DNA of 64,000 nt from Torymus aiolomorphi. Taxonomy: Eukaryota; Arthropoda; Insecta; Hymenoptera; Torymidae. A program made the position numbers and the translations under genes. Each line of letters starts with the position of its first letter. The stretch's first letter is position 1. Of this stretch, positions 1-10,466 are shown in pieces. The notes below the pieces were generated by a model. The model was given only the letters and a program-made list of their open reading frames with translations, was not told where the DNA came from and did not search any database. The stretch is taken from NCBI GenBank assembly GCA_036365515.1, contig CM070873.1, positions 77,910,029 through 77,974,028 of the forward strand, written 5' to 3'.

Positions 1-554
1 TTTTTTCATTTATGAACGCAGCTGATTCGTTACCATTATTTATAATAGAATTTTTTATTTTTTTTATTGCAAGGCAAACATTTTGAGCGAGGATTCATTT
101 GTCTGCTTAAACTTTGGAGTTCCCAAAAAAGTTAAGAGTTCCTGAGATTTACTCGTACCTATATTAATGTAAATTACATATAATACAAAGTAATATTAAC
201 TATGCACATCTCTTTTTAGATGGTAAACGATTAGTAACTGTAACAATTTTTAGTTGATGTTTAATTTTGTGACTATTATTAAAAATCTCTTGAATGCTAA
301 GAATTAATATTTTGAAAATTTATAACTCTTTGAATATTGGTTTCTCGTAGATGTTGAATGAAACATTTTAATCTTAAAATTGCTGGAATTTTCAAAAAAA
401 AATATTCTGATCGCAAAAGATTGTTTTTATTTGTTTAAATAGCGTTTTTGTTCAAACAAATGCATTTAAATCAAAGTTTTTGCAATTTTGTTAAATTGTA
501 ACCTCGAAATTTAGATTCTACGAATCAAAATCTATAAAAAACGATGGTTACTTT
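1..554. other. AT-rich intergenic DNA, nothing recognised
   Basis: AT-rich sequence with short poly-A and poly-T runs. No open frame, RNA gene or inverted repeat was seen in it. Confidence 0.5.
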
Positions 555-599
555 ATGCAATTGCGTCAGCAGGTGTACAGGGGGAGACAGAAGCGAAAA

Positions 600-1020
600 A
601 TTTTCCGGCGCCTGGGCCAGCTAGAATCGGTAAAAAGTGAAAAACGACTCGAGCGGCGCAGAGACACGCAGTCCACGCGCGCGCTCACATGTCAACATTG
701 CCGCCGAGGCGCGCGGCCGCAGGCCCCACCTCCCTTCCCCTCCAGCCGCTTGCTGTTTGTTACTTCTGCGTGCTTTTCTCAGGCTTAATTTTATCAAATG
801 CAAAAAAGTGATAGGTGATCCTTATGTAAAATTTCGCGCTCTACAACTTTTGTTTGGGACTTTTTTCGATATCTCTTATCGTTCGCGAGTTATAAGCGAA
901 AAACCGTTTTCGGGGGTGGTTTTTCGCCAAATTAGGGGTGACGCCGGCGTTTTTGGAAGCTGCATTTTTGACCATCGTTTTTAGACGATGTGTTTTTCCA
1001 AATATCCAAAATGCAGTCAT
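600..1020. repeat. Repeat-like block after a short GC-rich stretch
   Basis: A GC-rich stretch (about 600-780) is followed by a block (about 810-1015) of mixed composition. Its style resembles the dispersed repeat at 19.2 and 24.7 kb: runs of T, and short phrases such as a 'gcgagttataagcg' stretch. The overlapping open frames here (for example 637-984 on plus) are rich in Arg, Ser and Phe, show no domain, and are probably fortuitous. No terminal repeats could be fixed, so the call rests on texture only. Confidence 0.25.
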
Positions 1021-1127
1021 TCACCAGAGAAAGTCGATTTCAGACCTTCGTTTACTGGCCTATATGAACATACACAACAACTAGTACAGAAAGTATTAAT
1101 GCTGCATTTAATTTTTGTGCGTTAATA

Positions 1128-1571
1128 GGGGGGGGGGGCCAAAGTTTAGACGATCCACTTTAGAATTGAAGTCAACTCTAGACGTTCTCCATTCCGACAT
1201 AAGCTACTGCAGATTGTGCAAAATTTCGAAAATTTCGTTGCAAAATTCTAAATTACGAAAACCATATTTTTGAATGTAACAATTCACCTACTGTCCAAAA
1301 CATCGAATTTCATCAATACTATTTTAAAACGAATATAATTTGTTTCTAATGATTTATTTCGAAATATCTTTATTGTATCCCTATTAAAATTCTATGAATG
1401 AAATTCGATGTTTTGGACAGTAGGTGAATTGTCACATTCGAAAATATGATTTTCGTAATTTAGAATTTCGAAATTAAGAACAGTCTGCATTATCATATGT
1501 CGAACTGAAAAACGTCTATAGTTGACTTCAATTTTATAGTGAATCGTCGAAACTTTGGACCCCCCCCCCCC
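1128..1571. mobile_element. 444 bp fold-back element with G-run/C-run ends
   Basis: The element begins with a run of 11 G (1128-1138) and ends with a run of 12 C (1560-1571). Inward from the ends the two arms are reverse complements of each other for roughly 190 bases with scattered mismatches. For example, 'ccaaagtttagacgat' on the left pairs with 'atcgtcgaaactttgg' on the right, and 'cacctactgtccaaaaca' pairs with 'tgttttggacagtaggtg'. The middle (about 1325-1375) is single-copy and AT-rich. There is no coding capacity. It fits a non-autonomous fold-back or MITE-type DNA element. No clear target-site duplication is visible. Confidence 0.75.
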
Positions 1572-1824
1572 TGTTTGTCAGCATTCTAATATGAAAATTT
1601 GGATTCAGGAGATCCAAATGCTAATTAATAAAGTATCGGTAGACCGATAGGCCATCAGACGACCTCAGAACCTTTCGTCGTTAGTGCATATTTGAAAGGC
1701 GCGATCAGCGTCTGTCGCCGTCGCAGCAGCAACAGAGTTACAATGTCGCTACCATAAAATCACACCCTTACCTTACTATAGGTAGTGCGCTGTGCTTATA
1801 TCGATGGTCTGGAGGAATAAAGGA

Positions 1825-2545
1825 GAAAATTCATGCAGCGATAAAATCGCCGCGACGTGTGGTCACGCGTGGTTGTCGCTCGTCGCCACAGCTGTGTCGC
1901 TGTGCAGCTGGATTTTTTTTAGCTTTTCTGCGACGTCGCAGTTTTCAGTTAAACAATATATTGTTTATATAAATCATGACCAACTAATTGTAACAAGTTT
2001 TCTTTTCTAATTGCGTTGCAGTCATCCTTAAATAATTATGGAACCTTAGATCTTCTAAATGAAGAGTGGGAAACACTGCTTTAAAAAACCCACTGTCATA
2101 TCTTAATGTTAAAATGGGTGCAACCCAAAATTTCTTTTTTTTTTTTTAACTCCTTTCATTTATTAATAATGCTGCTGCTGCAACGGTTCTTTTTCTTTGA
2201 TTTATTTTATTTTGAAAGTTGTAATAGTTACATATATGCATGTACGTACTATTCAAAGTATTTCAAGCATTAATTATACAATACCATTTGGCATATTCAA
2301 CTGATTCTAAATTCGTAACTGTAATATTAATTAGCACAACATTATATTATTATTATTTCCTTTTCTTCAGTTTTAATCATGTAGGTATTTTTTGGAGCTG
2401 GTAAGGTTAATTTTTCAAACTGTATATAAACACTGTCGCGGCGATTTTGTCGCTCCATGGAAAAGCAGAGAGGGATTTTTCAGCGACGAGTGATGACCAC
2501 GTGGCCACATGTTGCGGCGATTTCATCGCTGCATGAATTTTTTCT
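1825..2545. mobile_element. Inverted-repeat element, 'GCAGCGATAAAATCGCCGC' arms
   Basis: The stretch at 1825-1887 and the reverse complement of 2481-2543 match over about 60 bases. Both read AATTCATGCAGCGAT then AAATCGCCGC then a GTGTGG/ATGTGG segment and CTCGTCGC, with a few differences. The arms enclose about 590 bases of AT-rich DNA without an open frame. This is the pattern of a non-autonomous DNA transposon with long inverted repeats. The outer ends were not resolved, because similar GTCGC words continue outside both arms. Confidence 0.55.
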
Positions 2546-2559
2546 TGAGATTCGCAAAG

Positions 2560-3260
2560 TTAGGGAGCGTCTTGCAATCGTCTTCTTCGGACCCATGGAT
2601 TTGGCTAAAACTTGAGAATATCATTTTTTCAGCCAAAAAATGAACCTGTTTTTGTCCATTGGACTATAGCGGCTAAAATAGAGCAGTTTTTCGAAATATC
2701 TAGGGGAAACCCAAAAATGAGTTTCATAGTACCTCCAGTTAAATCTCACAAGTCACAGGCCCTTTTTCCGAATAATTATGTTTCAATAAGTGATTTTCTA
2801 ATGAAAATTGTTACAATTTCATTTCGTTGTGGCTTCGTAAATATTTACACTATAGGTATATTTTGAAAAAAGCAAAGGAAAGTAAGTATAGACAATGAGA
2901 CCTTTAATTTTCGTTTTCCCGCATATTAAAATGTTGATTTGCCGCCAAGATATAGATCATTATAATTAGAGATAAAAAACATAGATAAAAATTAAAGCAC
3001 TTTTAAGGGGGTCTTATACTTTTGAATTTTGATATCTAATTTTTTCGGCAAAGAAAAGGAGATCTAATTTTGTCTCTCTTTTGGAGCAATATTTCTAACA
3101 AAATAAGCCAAGTTAGAATCTCTTAAAGATTTTTTATGCAGAGATGCGGCATTTTCAACATTTTGACTTTGCTGTAACTTTTCTTTGGAACTGCTTGATG
3201 GATTTTTGGCAAAAGGGCCTATGAAATTAAACTGAGATTATTTTTTGGGTACCAGAAAAT
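2560..3260. repeat. Repeat-like non-coding block
   Basis: A block with the same wording style as other dispersed repeats here: long T and A runs broken by phrases about 20 bases long. The open frame at 2612-2866 (plus) has no recognisable domain and ends within the block. It is treated as fortuitous. No terminal repeat was found, so the family is unknown. Confidence 0.25.
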
Positions 3261-3299
3261 GTTTTTTGGAGAATGGAATTACTCTTCGTTAGTGAAATG

Positions 3300-4729
3300 T
3301 ATAAATACTTCGTGAAATTATGATTCTTGTTGACCGCCCGTCTCCCAATTGAAAATTGAATCAGTATTGAAAACAAGAATTTCGAATAGTTCTTTTGGTA
3401 TTTTATTGTATAGAAAAAATAGATTTGAAAACAAAACAAGATCGAGTTATTTTATTGTCAATTACTTTTTGTTGAAGAAAAATTAAATTAATAAAAAAAC
3501 AGGAATCTATAAAAAATATTTATTTTTTTTTTTAAATGCTAATACATCGATACAGTACAGAAATATTTTAATATTTACTATATGTTTAAAATATTTTATC
3601 TATTGTTTTATAAGGAAATTTCTTTATTTTTTCACATTCCTTTTTTATTAGGAATCGAAATATTTGTTACAAAACGTTATTTTTGTACATCCAATACACT
3701 TCCAAATACATCTGCCTATCAAAGAAAGATGTCTAATATATGAATTTTGTAGATGTAGGCAGACGTACAAATTCAATGTCATACTTTAGAGTTTATAAAA
3801 ATATAAAACTTAAAAATTCCCATTACTTTTACGAGTTCTCTGTCAATGTTTTATGTAGGCAAGCATTAGCATTCTCTTTTAATTGATTTAAGTTGAAAAT
3901 TTAAAAATACATTTTACCTCAATAAAGTTTATTCTCGAAAACATTCTTGTTATCAATTGCATTGATAGTTTAAAATTGTATTAGTAAAATTTCTTAAATA
4001 ATTACATAAAAACTTTTTTGAGCGATTTTATTGTAAAATTGAAATGTCATGAACAGACATTAATCTGCAAAAATTTGACATATAAAATGTAGAAAGTATA
4101 TGGAAGATTTCATTATAAAAATATTGTTCCAAATGTTAATATTCAACATTTGCTTTGTAACTACCATTACAAAAGATGTGTTTATATTTGTATTCTTAAT
4201 TTTATAAATATTTTTGCAGAATTTTCATTTACATATAGTAGTATAATTACAAATTACATGAAAAGAAATAGTGTACCTACATGGGGTTGATATTGGGGCT
4301 AAAAAATATAAAGCTCATTAATTATTTGTTCACTTAGAAGTAGTCTAATTCATCCAGAATAAGTTTTAGCAGAGAGTTAACATTCTAGTTCATAATTATA
4401 AGATGGTGCATTTTAATTTATACCAAAACACCTTCAAATTGCAACCCAATGTAGAATTAGCGGTATTGTATAAATAGTATATTAAACTGTATTATTTTCA
4501 TTGTTCATTAGCTTCCTTTCTGATTTCAATGTCGAGTATTTTACTTAATTACTATTTAATCACAGAAAAAAATGTTTTGTACACATGTTACTGCTCAAGT
4601 CAAATGTGTGTACATTAATAAAGCTATGAATATCAACAGACGTCAATGCAATTTAAGAAACTGAATCTGTGGTCATATATGAATATCTAAATATAAAAAG
4701 ATATGATTCTTAATTAGTTTTGTCAGCTA
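3300..4729. other. AT-rich DNA downstream of the THAP gene
   Basis: AT-rich sequence containing the presumed 3' untranslated region of the THAP gene, which lies on the minus strand. Possible minus-strand poly-A signals are AATAAA at 4032-4027 and ATTAAA at 4417-4412 or 4560-4555. None can be preferred from sequence alone. Nothing else was recognised. Confidence 0.35.
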
Positions 4730-5651
4730 TTATTGCTGCATCTGTTTGGAATGTAATTGTAACCTTTCAAGTTCAGATTCCAGAAGCCTTGTATTAGATA
4801 ATAATTTTTGATACCTTGTACCCCACCTTACTAGTTCATTTTCAAGATTTTCATTTCTTCTGATTAATTGATTATAATTTTCTAAAAAGTAATCAGTATC
4901 TGTCTGTGTAGAGGAATCATGTAGTAGTTTTGGTTCATTAGAATATTCTTCACCGATTTCACCCACTTTATCTTTTTTTTCTCTTGTGCGATACAATTTC
5001 AAATCGTCTACAGAAGATACATTAATATTCTCATTTTCATGTTCTGGTGAAGACATTTCATGTGAATTTTTTTCCTTATAAGTTTCATAAGTTTGCAACA
5101 GATTGGAAAATTTGTTTAGAGTATTTAAATCGTCTGATTCCATATAAATAGCATTATCATTATCAAGGCAAGAAAATTGTTTCATATTTGGAGACTTCAG
5201 CCTTTTTTTTCGTTGTGTTAATGTTATAAGAGTAAGTGGTGGTGCTTCATTTAAAAATAAAGATGGAACAGCTAAAAATATGATGTTTTGTATTAATTGG
5301 ATACAAAATAAGCAAGGACATTTTTATTTTTTTTTTTTTAATTTTATGAAATAAAACTAAATGTTTATAATAAAAAAAATCATAATTACCTGTTGGTTTC
5401 AATCTTTTTTTCCCAGGTAAATTTAATGGTTCGTATGACGTATCTCTTCTATAATCATCTTCTTGAAAATGAATTGAACATATATGACAGGAGTTAGGGT
5501 TCCATTTTCCTGCTCTTCTACACCTTTCAATCCACATATTTCGAAAAGGCTGAGTTTTGGGAAACTGATGATACATTATGTTCATCCCTGATCTTTTAGT
5601 TTTTTCAAAGCTGTTGTTGCAGACGGAGACTGTACATCTGGTCCCAGGCAT
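4730..5651 (-). CDS. THAP-domain zinc-finger protein, two exons
   Basis: Probable sequence-specific DNA-binding nuclear protein. Exon 1 is 5651-5390 and exon 2 is 5271-4730. The 118-base intron has a GTAATT donor and a TTTTTAG acceptor, and the join restores one frame of 267 residues. THAP (C2CH) signature: Cys6, Cys11, Cys58 and His61 as zinc ligands (Cys-x4-Cys, then Cys-x2-His), the conserved FP at 30-31, Trp40 and Phe62. The domain closes with AVPSLF at residues 88-93, the AVPxxF box that ends THAP domains; its Ala codon is split by the intron, which is strong support for the splice. The middle (about 94-200) is acidic and Ser/Asn-rich. The C-terminus (about 215-267) is a Leu/Glu heptad coiled coil, as in THAP1-like proteins, probably for dimerisation. 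No HCF-1-binding [DE]HxY motif is visible. The start is the Met in MPGTRC, standard for the family. It could also be a domesticated P-element-like THAP, but no transposase follows. Confidence 0.88.
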
Positions 5652-5834
5652 TGTAGTTTTGTTATGTTTTATACTAATTTACTATAGGATTATCTGTAAA
5701 TAATACAAGAATTGCCATAAAAAGAGAAAACGTTTTGCATTTCGAAATATATACTTTTCAAAATGTAGAAAATACTTAATACTTCCCATATAAAATAGAA
5801 ATAAGAAATAATTAAACTTAATAAATAAACTTAC
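5652..5834 (-). other. Possible 5' untranslated exon and intron of the THAP gene
   Basis: Upstream of the start codon on the minus strand there is an acceptor (TATTATTTACAG, exon from 5693) and, 141 bases further upstream, a GTAAGT donor (5834-5829). This would give a short leader exon at 5693-5652 joined to a non-coding first exon above 5834. Only splice-site resemblance supports it. Confidence 0.4.
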
Positions 5835-6119
5835 AAATCGTAACTAAATTATTTTTCAGTACTTACTTATTTATATTTTTTAATTTAAATAGTTTAAAAT
5901 CGGAGCACGAATTCAAATAGTTTGATATTTGGCATGTAAAATATTATTTTTGGAAGCCAATAAATTTATAGTCTACTCCTAATTTTAGTTATTCGAAGCA
6001 CTATCACATAATTATACATTATGACGTAATCACACGCTTATATAAATTTTGTTTATTAGTATTAAGTTTATACCGTGATAAAGAAAAAAAAATTGTTGCG
6101 AGGTTAAAATTAACCATGT

Positions 6120-6200
6120 GATAATTTTATTTGCCGGGTTTAGATGGCCGATGGCGGCAATGTGGGAATGATTGTGCTGCCACCTGTTCATTATCCGTTT
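6120..6200. promoter_or_regulatory. Possible promoter patch upstream of the THAP gene
   Basis: A small GC-richer patch in AT-rich DNA, about 500 bases upstream of the THAP start. On the minus strand it reads GCCGCCATCGGCCATCTAA, that is, two copies of the GCCAT core typical of YY1/Pho-type sites near transcription starts. The same patch starts a short plus-strand open frame at 6144, so it could serve divergently. Confidence 0.3.
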
Positions 6201-6272
6201 AACTTTAGTACTGCCTGTGACTATTTGACTAGTGACTACTGTGTCGATAAAACTTACTCGATAACAATATGA
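6144..6272 (+). CDS. Unrecognised 42-residue open frame, uncertain
   Basis: ATG to TGA with 42 codons. It begins MADGGNVG, then a hydrophobic and proline stretch (MIVLPPVHYPF) and two cysteines near residues 25 and 33. The composition is more protein-like than that of surrounding frames. However, an in-frame stop directly precedes the ATG, no Kozak match or splice donor is seen, and there is no known family. It lies divergent to the THAP gene on a shared GC-rich patch. Chance is the leading alternative. Confidence 0.15.
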   Translation: MADGGNVGMIVLPPVHYPFNFSTACDYLTSDYCVDKTYSITI

Positions 6273-9079
6273 TGTTTGAATAAAGAATAACTGTTTTATT
6301 GAGGGCTGGCATCTTTATAAATATTGATCAATAAAAAATATAAGAGACAATGTGACTCTATAAAAGCCATACACTTTTCAATATAAAGAAATTTGTTGGT
6401 TTTTACTTGAAAAAAAAAGTTTTAAATGAAATGATCAATATTTTCATGACTATTAGATCAATTCTGTTAAAATAAGTATTTTAACTAATTAAGTAATTAG
6501 TTTTTGGCTTGATGGTAAATGATATAATTTTTTTTTCACTATTTATAATAAATAAAATTCAGTAAAATTATATCTTTTTAATATAAAATATATAGTTCAT
6601 TACAAATATATTTGGAAATAATCATGCATTGAAAAACGTCAGTCATTATAGGATTATAATTTAAAATATGAAAAACAACAATAAAGATAGTGAGAAGTTC
6701 GAAATATCTGAATTTTATGGAATCAGTACAATTTTGAAATCATAAATTAGTTTTTATAGATAAAGGACTTAAATAGTATTTATTACACTGAATAATAAAA
6801 AAGGTGCCAATAATAGGTACGTAACTTAAGTAAGAAAAACATATTTTTGATAACATCAATGCACAACGACGACAGATATTATATTTTTTTTGCTATAGCT
6901 TATGTATAAATTACAAGATATATATAATAAAATATAATTTACAATTCGCTTAATGCTGCGATTTTGCATGCGGATATGATTTATTTTTAAAATTATTATT
7001 TATTTTATTTTTAAAGTTGAGAGATAGAAAAGAGCATTAAGTCACAAATCATTAAAATGATTTTTGAGTACAATATAGTTAGAATGTTACATATATAATG
7101 ATTTTTGTTATTACATGGTCGCAAAGATCACGTCTTCTTCTCTTGGTACTAATTAATATATCTAAAAATATGTATAAAAGAAGGGTTAGACTTTTCTTAA
7201 AATTATATATTAAATTAATGATCGATCTTACAAAAATGTTTAGTATATGCCATTACAATCTATAACACTTTTGTTTCAGATTATGCAGAAATACAGATTG
7301 TGAAAAGCGAAATGTCAAAAAGTAAGTATACGATATTTGTAATTTAAGCACCGAAAAATACGTCAATTGGAAAGTTTCGTATTGAATGTAGTAAGCAGTA
7401 AGGAAATAGTAATAATATTTTTTATAATAAATTTCGATGCACAAAAGCAAGACTCGTAGTATAACACTACAAGCGATTGATGTATATCTTAATCGGTTTA
7501 TATATTATTAGCGTATACATGTTATCATGTCGTATTGGTACATTTAATATATGTGATAAATGTTATCTAAGATATAGGTATAGTTATAGTTATGTACTAC
7601 GAAAGTGGATACGTTTGGGACCTGTTTCGATACTGCGCTTTAAAGTCTCCCAAAAAATTATTATCTTTTGGAGTCTTTTAGAAAATTAGGATATACGACT
7701 GATTCATAGATGAAAAAAAAAAAAAAACAAATAAAATGATGATGCTTTTTAACATAGTCACATTACTCTTTCGTAAAATTTAGCACTGAAATAAAATCCC
7801 TTTAAAACGATCGAGTCTCGGCCCTATAACAGATAGTAAAAGCATTAAAGAGGGGAAAAAGGAGCAGGAGACTTGTTCGCAGGATCGAGATAGGGCCTCA
7901 GACTAGGCTCGCATCCGAGGACTTCTCATTAACATTATCTGCTTACGAGGCTTTCTTACGCCACTTGGGGTTTACCTCGATGCGTAAAGTCAGTCGAAGA
8001 GCCCGTCCCGCCAGATCTAGTTGTTTCTTTTTCAGTATTCTCGTCTCCCCCCTCTTTCTCTCGTTTGATTGCATCAACGTACCTACATTGTTTTTCGATT
8101 TTTTCACAAAGCGCTAAATAACGCTGAAAAGAATTTCATCTTAACTTTTTCGTATTGATGTGACTTGTTGAATTTAATACTTTCGTTATGAGGAACGTTG
8201 AATTTTTCATTCAATCAATTTAATGCCAATGATTTTACACCCGTATAATATAATATAGATAACAATTTGAGAATTTGGCGAGTAAATTGCTTACTTTATT
8301 ACAAAAAAAATCTTATATACATAATTTATCATTGGCGAGTATCTCGAAATCCATACTCGTAGCCTTTGAAAATGAAGAGACTATCTATCAGTTACTCAAT
8401 AAGATAAAAGGTATATTTAAAAGAGTTGTCGAGAAAAAAGTTATTAGAGAAAAAGTGATTTCTGCGAAATGCAGATTAGTAATCGAATTATTACTGCTTC
8501 TAATTTCGATGTTAGGTACGCGCCTTAAAACAGCTTTTATAACTAAAATTAAACATTTGATCGTAAAATAAAGATGTGATATTCCTTTAACGTAGGGACG
8601 AATTAATTTTTCTTAATCATTTATAAATTCAGGCTTTATTTACATTAAACGTCGCTTCATAAGCTAAAATCGTTTAAAACTCTTACAGAAAAGTAGAAAG
8701 GCAGATAATTCAGTTCGCAAACAGTTCGACTGGCTTACATTCATGCAAAGTGGCGTGTGAAAAGCGAGGGGACGCACTTCGCTGAAATTTGAAAGTAAAA
8801 ATAAAATGATATCGATGGGTATATATAGCACCGGGACATATAATCTTCCGATAAGAGTACAATAAATTAGACGAGTTCGAAGCGCGATGCCGCTTTTCGC
8901 ATTCCATTCTACTACAGCTTGATGCTTCAGACGTAAATGTATACATGTATAAAAAATGAATTAAGAGTTACGAGCGGAGCAGACACGGGTACATTTTCTT
9001 ATTTTAACATATATAGACACAACAGTACATTTGACTGGATATATTATTTACTAAATTCATTAGTAACGTACAGAATGAT
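6273..9079. other. AT-rich intergenic DNA with a small GC-richer island
   Basis: Mostly AT-rich. A GC-richer stretch at about 7800-8080 holds ordinary mixed sequence with a pyrimidine-rich tail. The open frame at 8275-8571 (plus) lacks an ATG until near its end and matches nothing known to me. No gene is called. Confidence 0.4.
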
Positions 9080-9085
9080 TTTATT
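9080..9085 (-). terminator. Candidate poly-A signal for the Pvf-like gene
   Basis: AATAAA on the minus strand, about 515 bases after the stop codon at 9600. It is one of the nearest canonical signals found. Use of this site is an inference. Confidence 0.35.
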
Positions 9086-9599
9086 ATATAAAAAATGTCA
9101 AATACTGCTATTATATTTTAGTTAGTACATTATACAATAATTTTCTTAAACTTAGAGCTTATGTATGCAGATGCATAACGAGGAGAGCAGCTAATTAATT
9201 ACCTAAAATAACGAAACTGTGCCCATGTCCGCGCACAATAACAAAAGGGCCGATCTCGAGTATCCATCGACACTCGAAGTAAAATATAAGCTGCTCCTCC
9301 TAAAAACGACGTACATAATATAATTCGCGTACATAATTTAAGCGGTAAAAAAATATTGCGCCCGCGTGCGTCATTGCTCATGTCGAACCACCGATCGACG
9401 CCTAGTACACAGTCCTCTCACTTTCTCGCTTTCTCTCTCCCTCTCTCTCTCTCCATTTTCTCAGAATTAGGCAGTGCAACGAGGAAGAGGACAAAGATAA
9501 AAAAAGAAATGGCACCATCCGATCGCGCACGCGTGGCGAGCGTGCGCGCGTCAACAATACAGCAAAATGGAAACAGTCGGTTGTTGGCCGGCGTGGCGC

Positions 9600-9759
9600 T
9601 TAGCTTCTTCGCCGATAGTAGTGGCTGGGATTTCTGTGCCCGTAGTTCGCGTTCGCCGCCGCGGCAATCACGTCCTTCTTCATGGGGCACTTGCCCGAAC
9701 TCATGATGTACTCGCCGAAGGTGCAGGACGGCACCGAGCACTGGCCTTTCTGGATGCAT
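9600..9759 (-). CDS. Pvf: Pvf-like growth factor, last coding exon (cysteine-rich tail)
   Basis: The terminal exon runs from an acceptor (AATTCCAG, exon begins 9759) to TAA at 9602-9600. Its first base completes an Ile codon split by the intron. It encodes CIQKGQCSVPSC, then TFGEY, then SSGKCP, and a basic Tyr/Arg-rich end, 52 residues in all. This repeating C-x5-C-x4-C...C spacing follows the CxCxC block in insect PDGF- and VEGF-related factors and resembles the cysteine-rich C-terminal region of VEGF-C/D. The upstream intron (9760-9847) is only 88 bases. Such factors are secreted ligands of the receptor tyrosine kinase PVR and guide cell migration, hemocyte survival and epithelial closure. 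The family call is mine from motif recognition; the exact orthologue (Pvf1, 2 or 3) cannot be decided. Confidence 0.75.
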
Positions 9760-9847
9760 CTGGAATTCACAGGAGGTTTACGGTTAAACGGTCTTTTAAT
9801 CGTTGAAATAATAAGTTCTTATGAAGCAATACGGGCTGTCTCCTTAC

Positions 9848-9979
9848 ATTCTATCCGTCATTGACAATATGACTTTGCCGACCAGTAGTTTGAAACAAGG
9901 CTCATCATGCTGGCTGCAGCTGCACTCGCACTGTCCTTCTACGGTGATCCTCGACGTGAAGCGCGTAGGGCAGTAGCAC
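9848..9979 (-). CDS. Pvf: Pvf-like growth factor, CxCxC exon
   Basis: A 132-base internal exon between a TATTTCAG acceptor and a GTAAGG donor, carrying 43 full codons plus one leading and two trailing bases. It reads CYCPTRFTSR, then GQCECSCSQHDEPC, then LLVGK and SMTDR. The Cys-x-Cys-x-Cys triad ending in a spaced fourth Cys is the signature that follows the cystine knot in VEGF-C-like and insect Pvf proteins. Phases match on both sides: the leading G completes Ala with exon 10288-10466, and the trailing AT completes Ile with exon 9600-9759. No internal ATG start is needed, so an ORF finder requiring a start codon misses it. Confidence 0.78.
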
Positions 9980-10287
9980 CTGAAATATTCAAACAATTTC
10001 TATACTTCGCATGGGGCTATGAAAACTATGCCAAAGTTTTGCCCCGTGAGTCATTCATATTTTCTTAACCTATTTTATCCCGAATTCTTTGATAAAGAAT
10101 TGTCCTACATACTGCCCCATCATGAGCTGGCTAAATATTTTTGTTTGTCTTGCAACGTAATCCACCGCGCCGCATACACACATAACCGGAACACATGTTT
10201 CCGCTATGCGATAGCGCCGTATATAATATCGAGCAGGACGTGAAAACAAAATTGGAGCCGAACTAGGCTAGAACAACAAAAACTTAC

Positions 10288-10466
10288 GCCTTTTTCGTGG
10301 GCGGCCTGACGATATTCGCTGGGGATGGATGATAGGGCCTCGCCGCCCGGAGCTCCATTAACCGGTCGTTTGCCGTGCTGAAGTCTTTTCGCTCCCGACA
10401 CTCGCACTCCGTGTGGTTGATGAAGGAGAGCTTCTCGATTTCGTTTCTACCCTGAATATACGTCGC
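10288..10466 (-). CDS. Pvf: Pvf-like growth factor, end of the PDGF/VEGF cystine knot
   Basis: A 179-base exon from a TTTGCATTTCAG acceptor to a GTAAGT donor, in frame from its first base (59 codons plus two bases). It begins ATYIQGRNEIEKLSFINHTE followed by CECR. In PDGF and VEGF this last strand of the knot has the same form: a hydrophobic strand, a short charged turn, then L/I-x-F/E-x-H-x-x-C-x-C, as in human PDGF-B (EDHLACKC) and VEGF-A (LQHNKCEC). The final two cysteines are the knot's last half-cystines. After it comes a basic, Pro-rich linker (about 35 residues). The intron to the next exon is 308 bases. This exon is the key to the gene's identity. The domain is incomplete here, as its first strands lie upstream. 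Confidence 0.82.

Noticed and set aside
4612..4622. AATAAA on the plus strand near the THAP gene
   Set aside because: Wrong strand for the only gene nearby; AT-rich DNA makes such hexamers frequent.
8275..8571. 98-residue Lys/Leu-rich frame on plus
   Set aside because: It starts at TTG, with the first ATG near its end; no family recognised and no splice or promoter support.
9418..9864. ATG-started frames overlapping the Pvf tail exon (for example 9356-9706 plus, 9759-9418 minus)
   Set aside because: They are shadows of the real frame; the Cys pattern and splice phases select the other minus frame.
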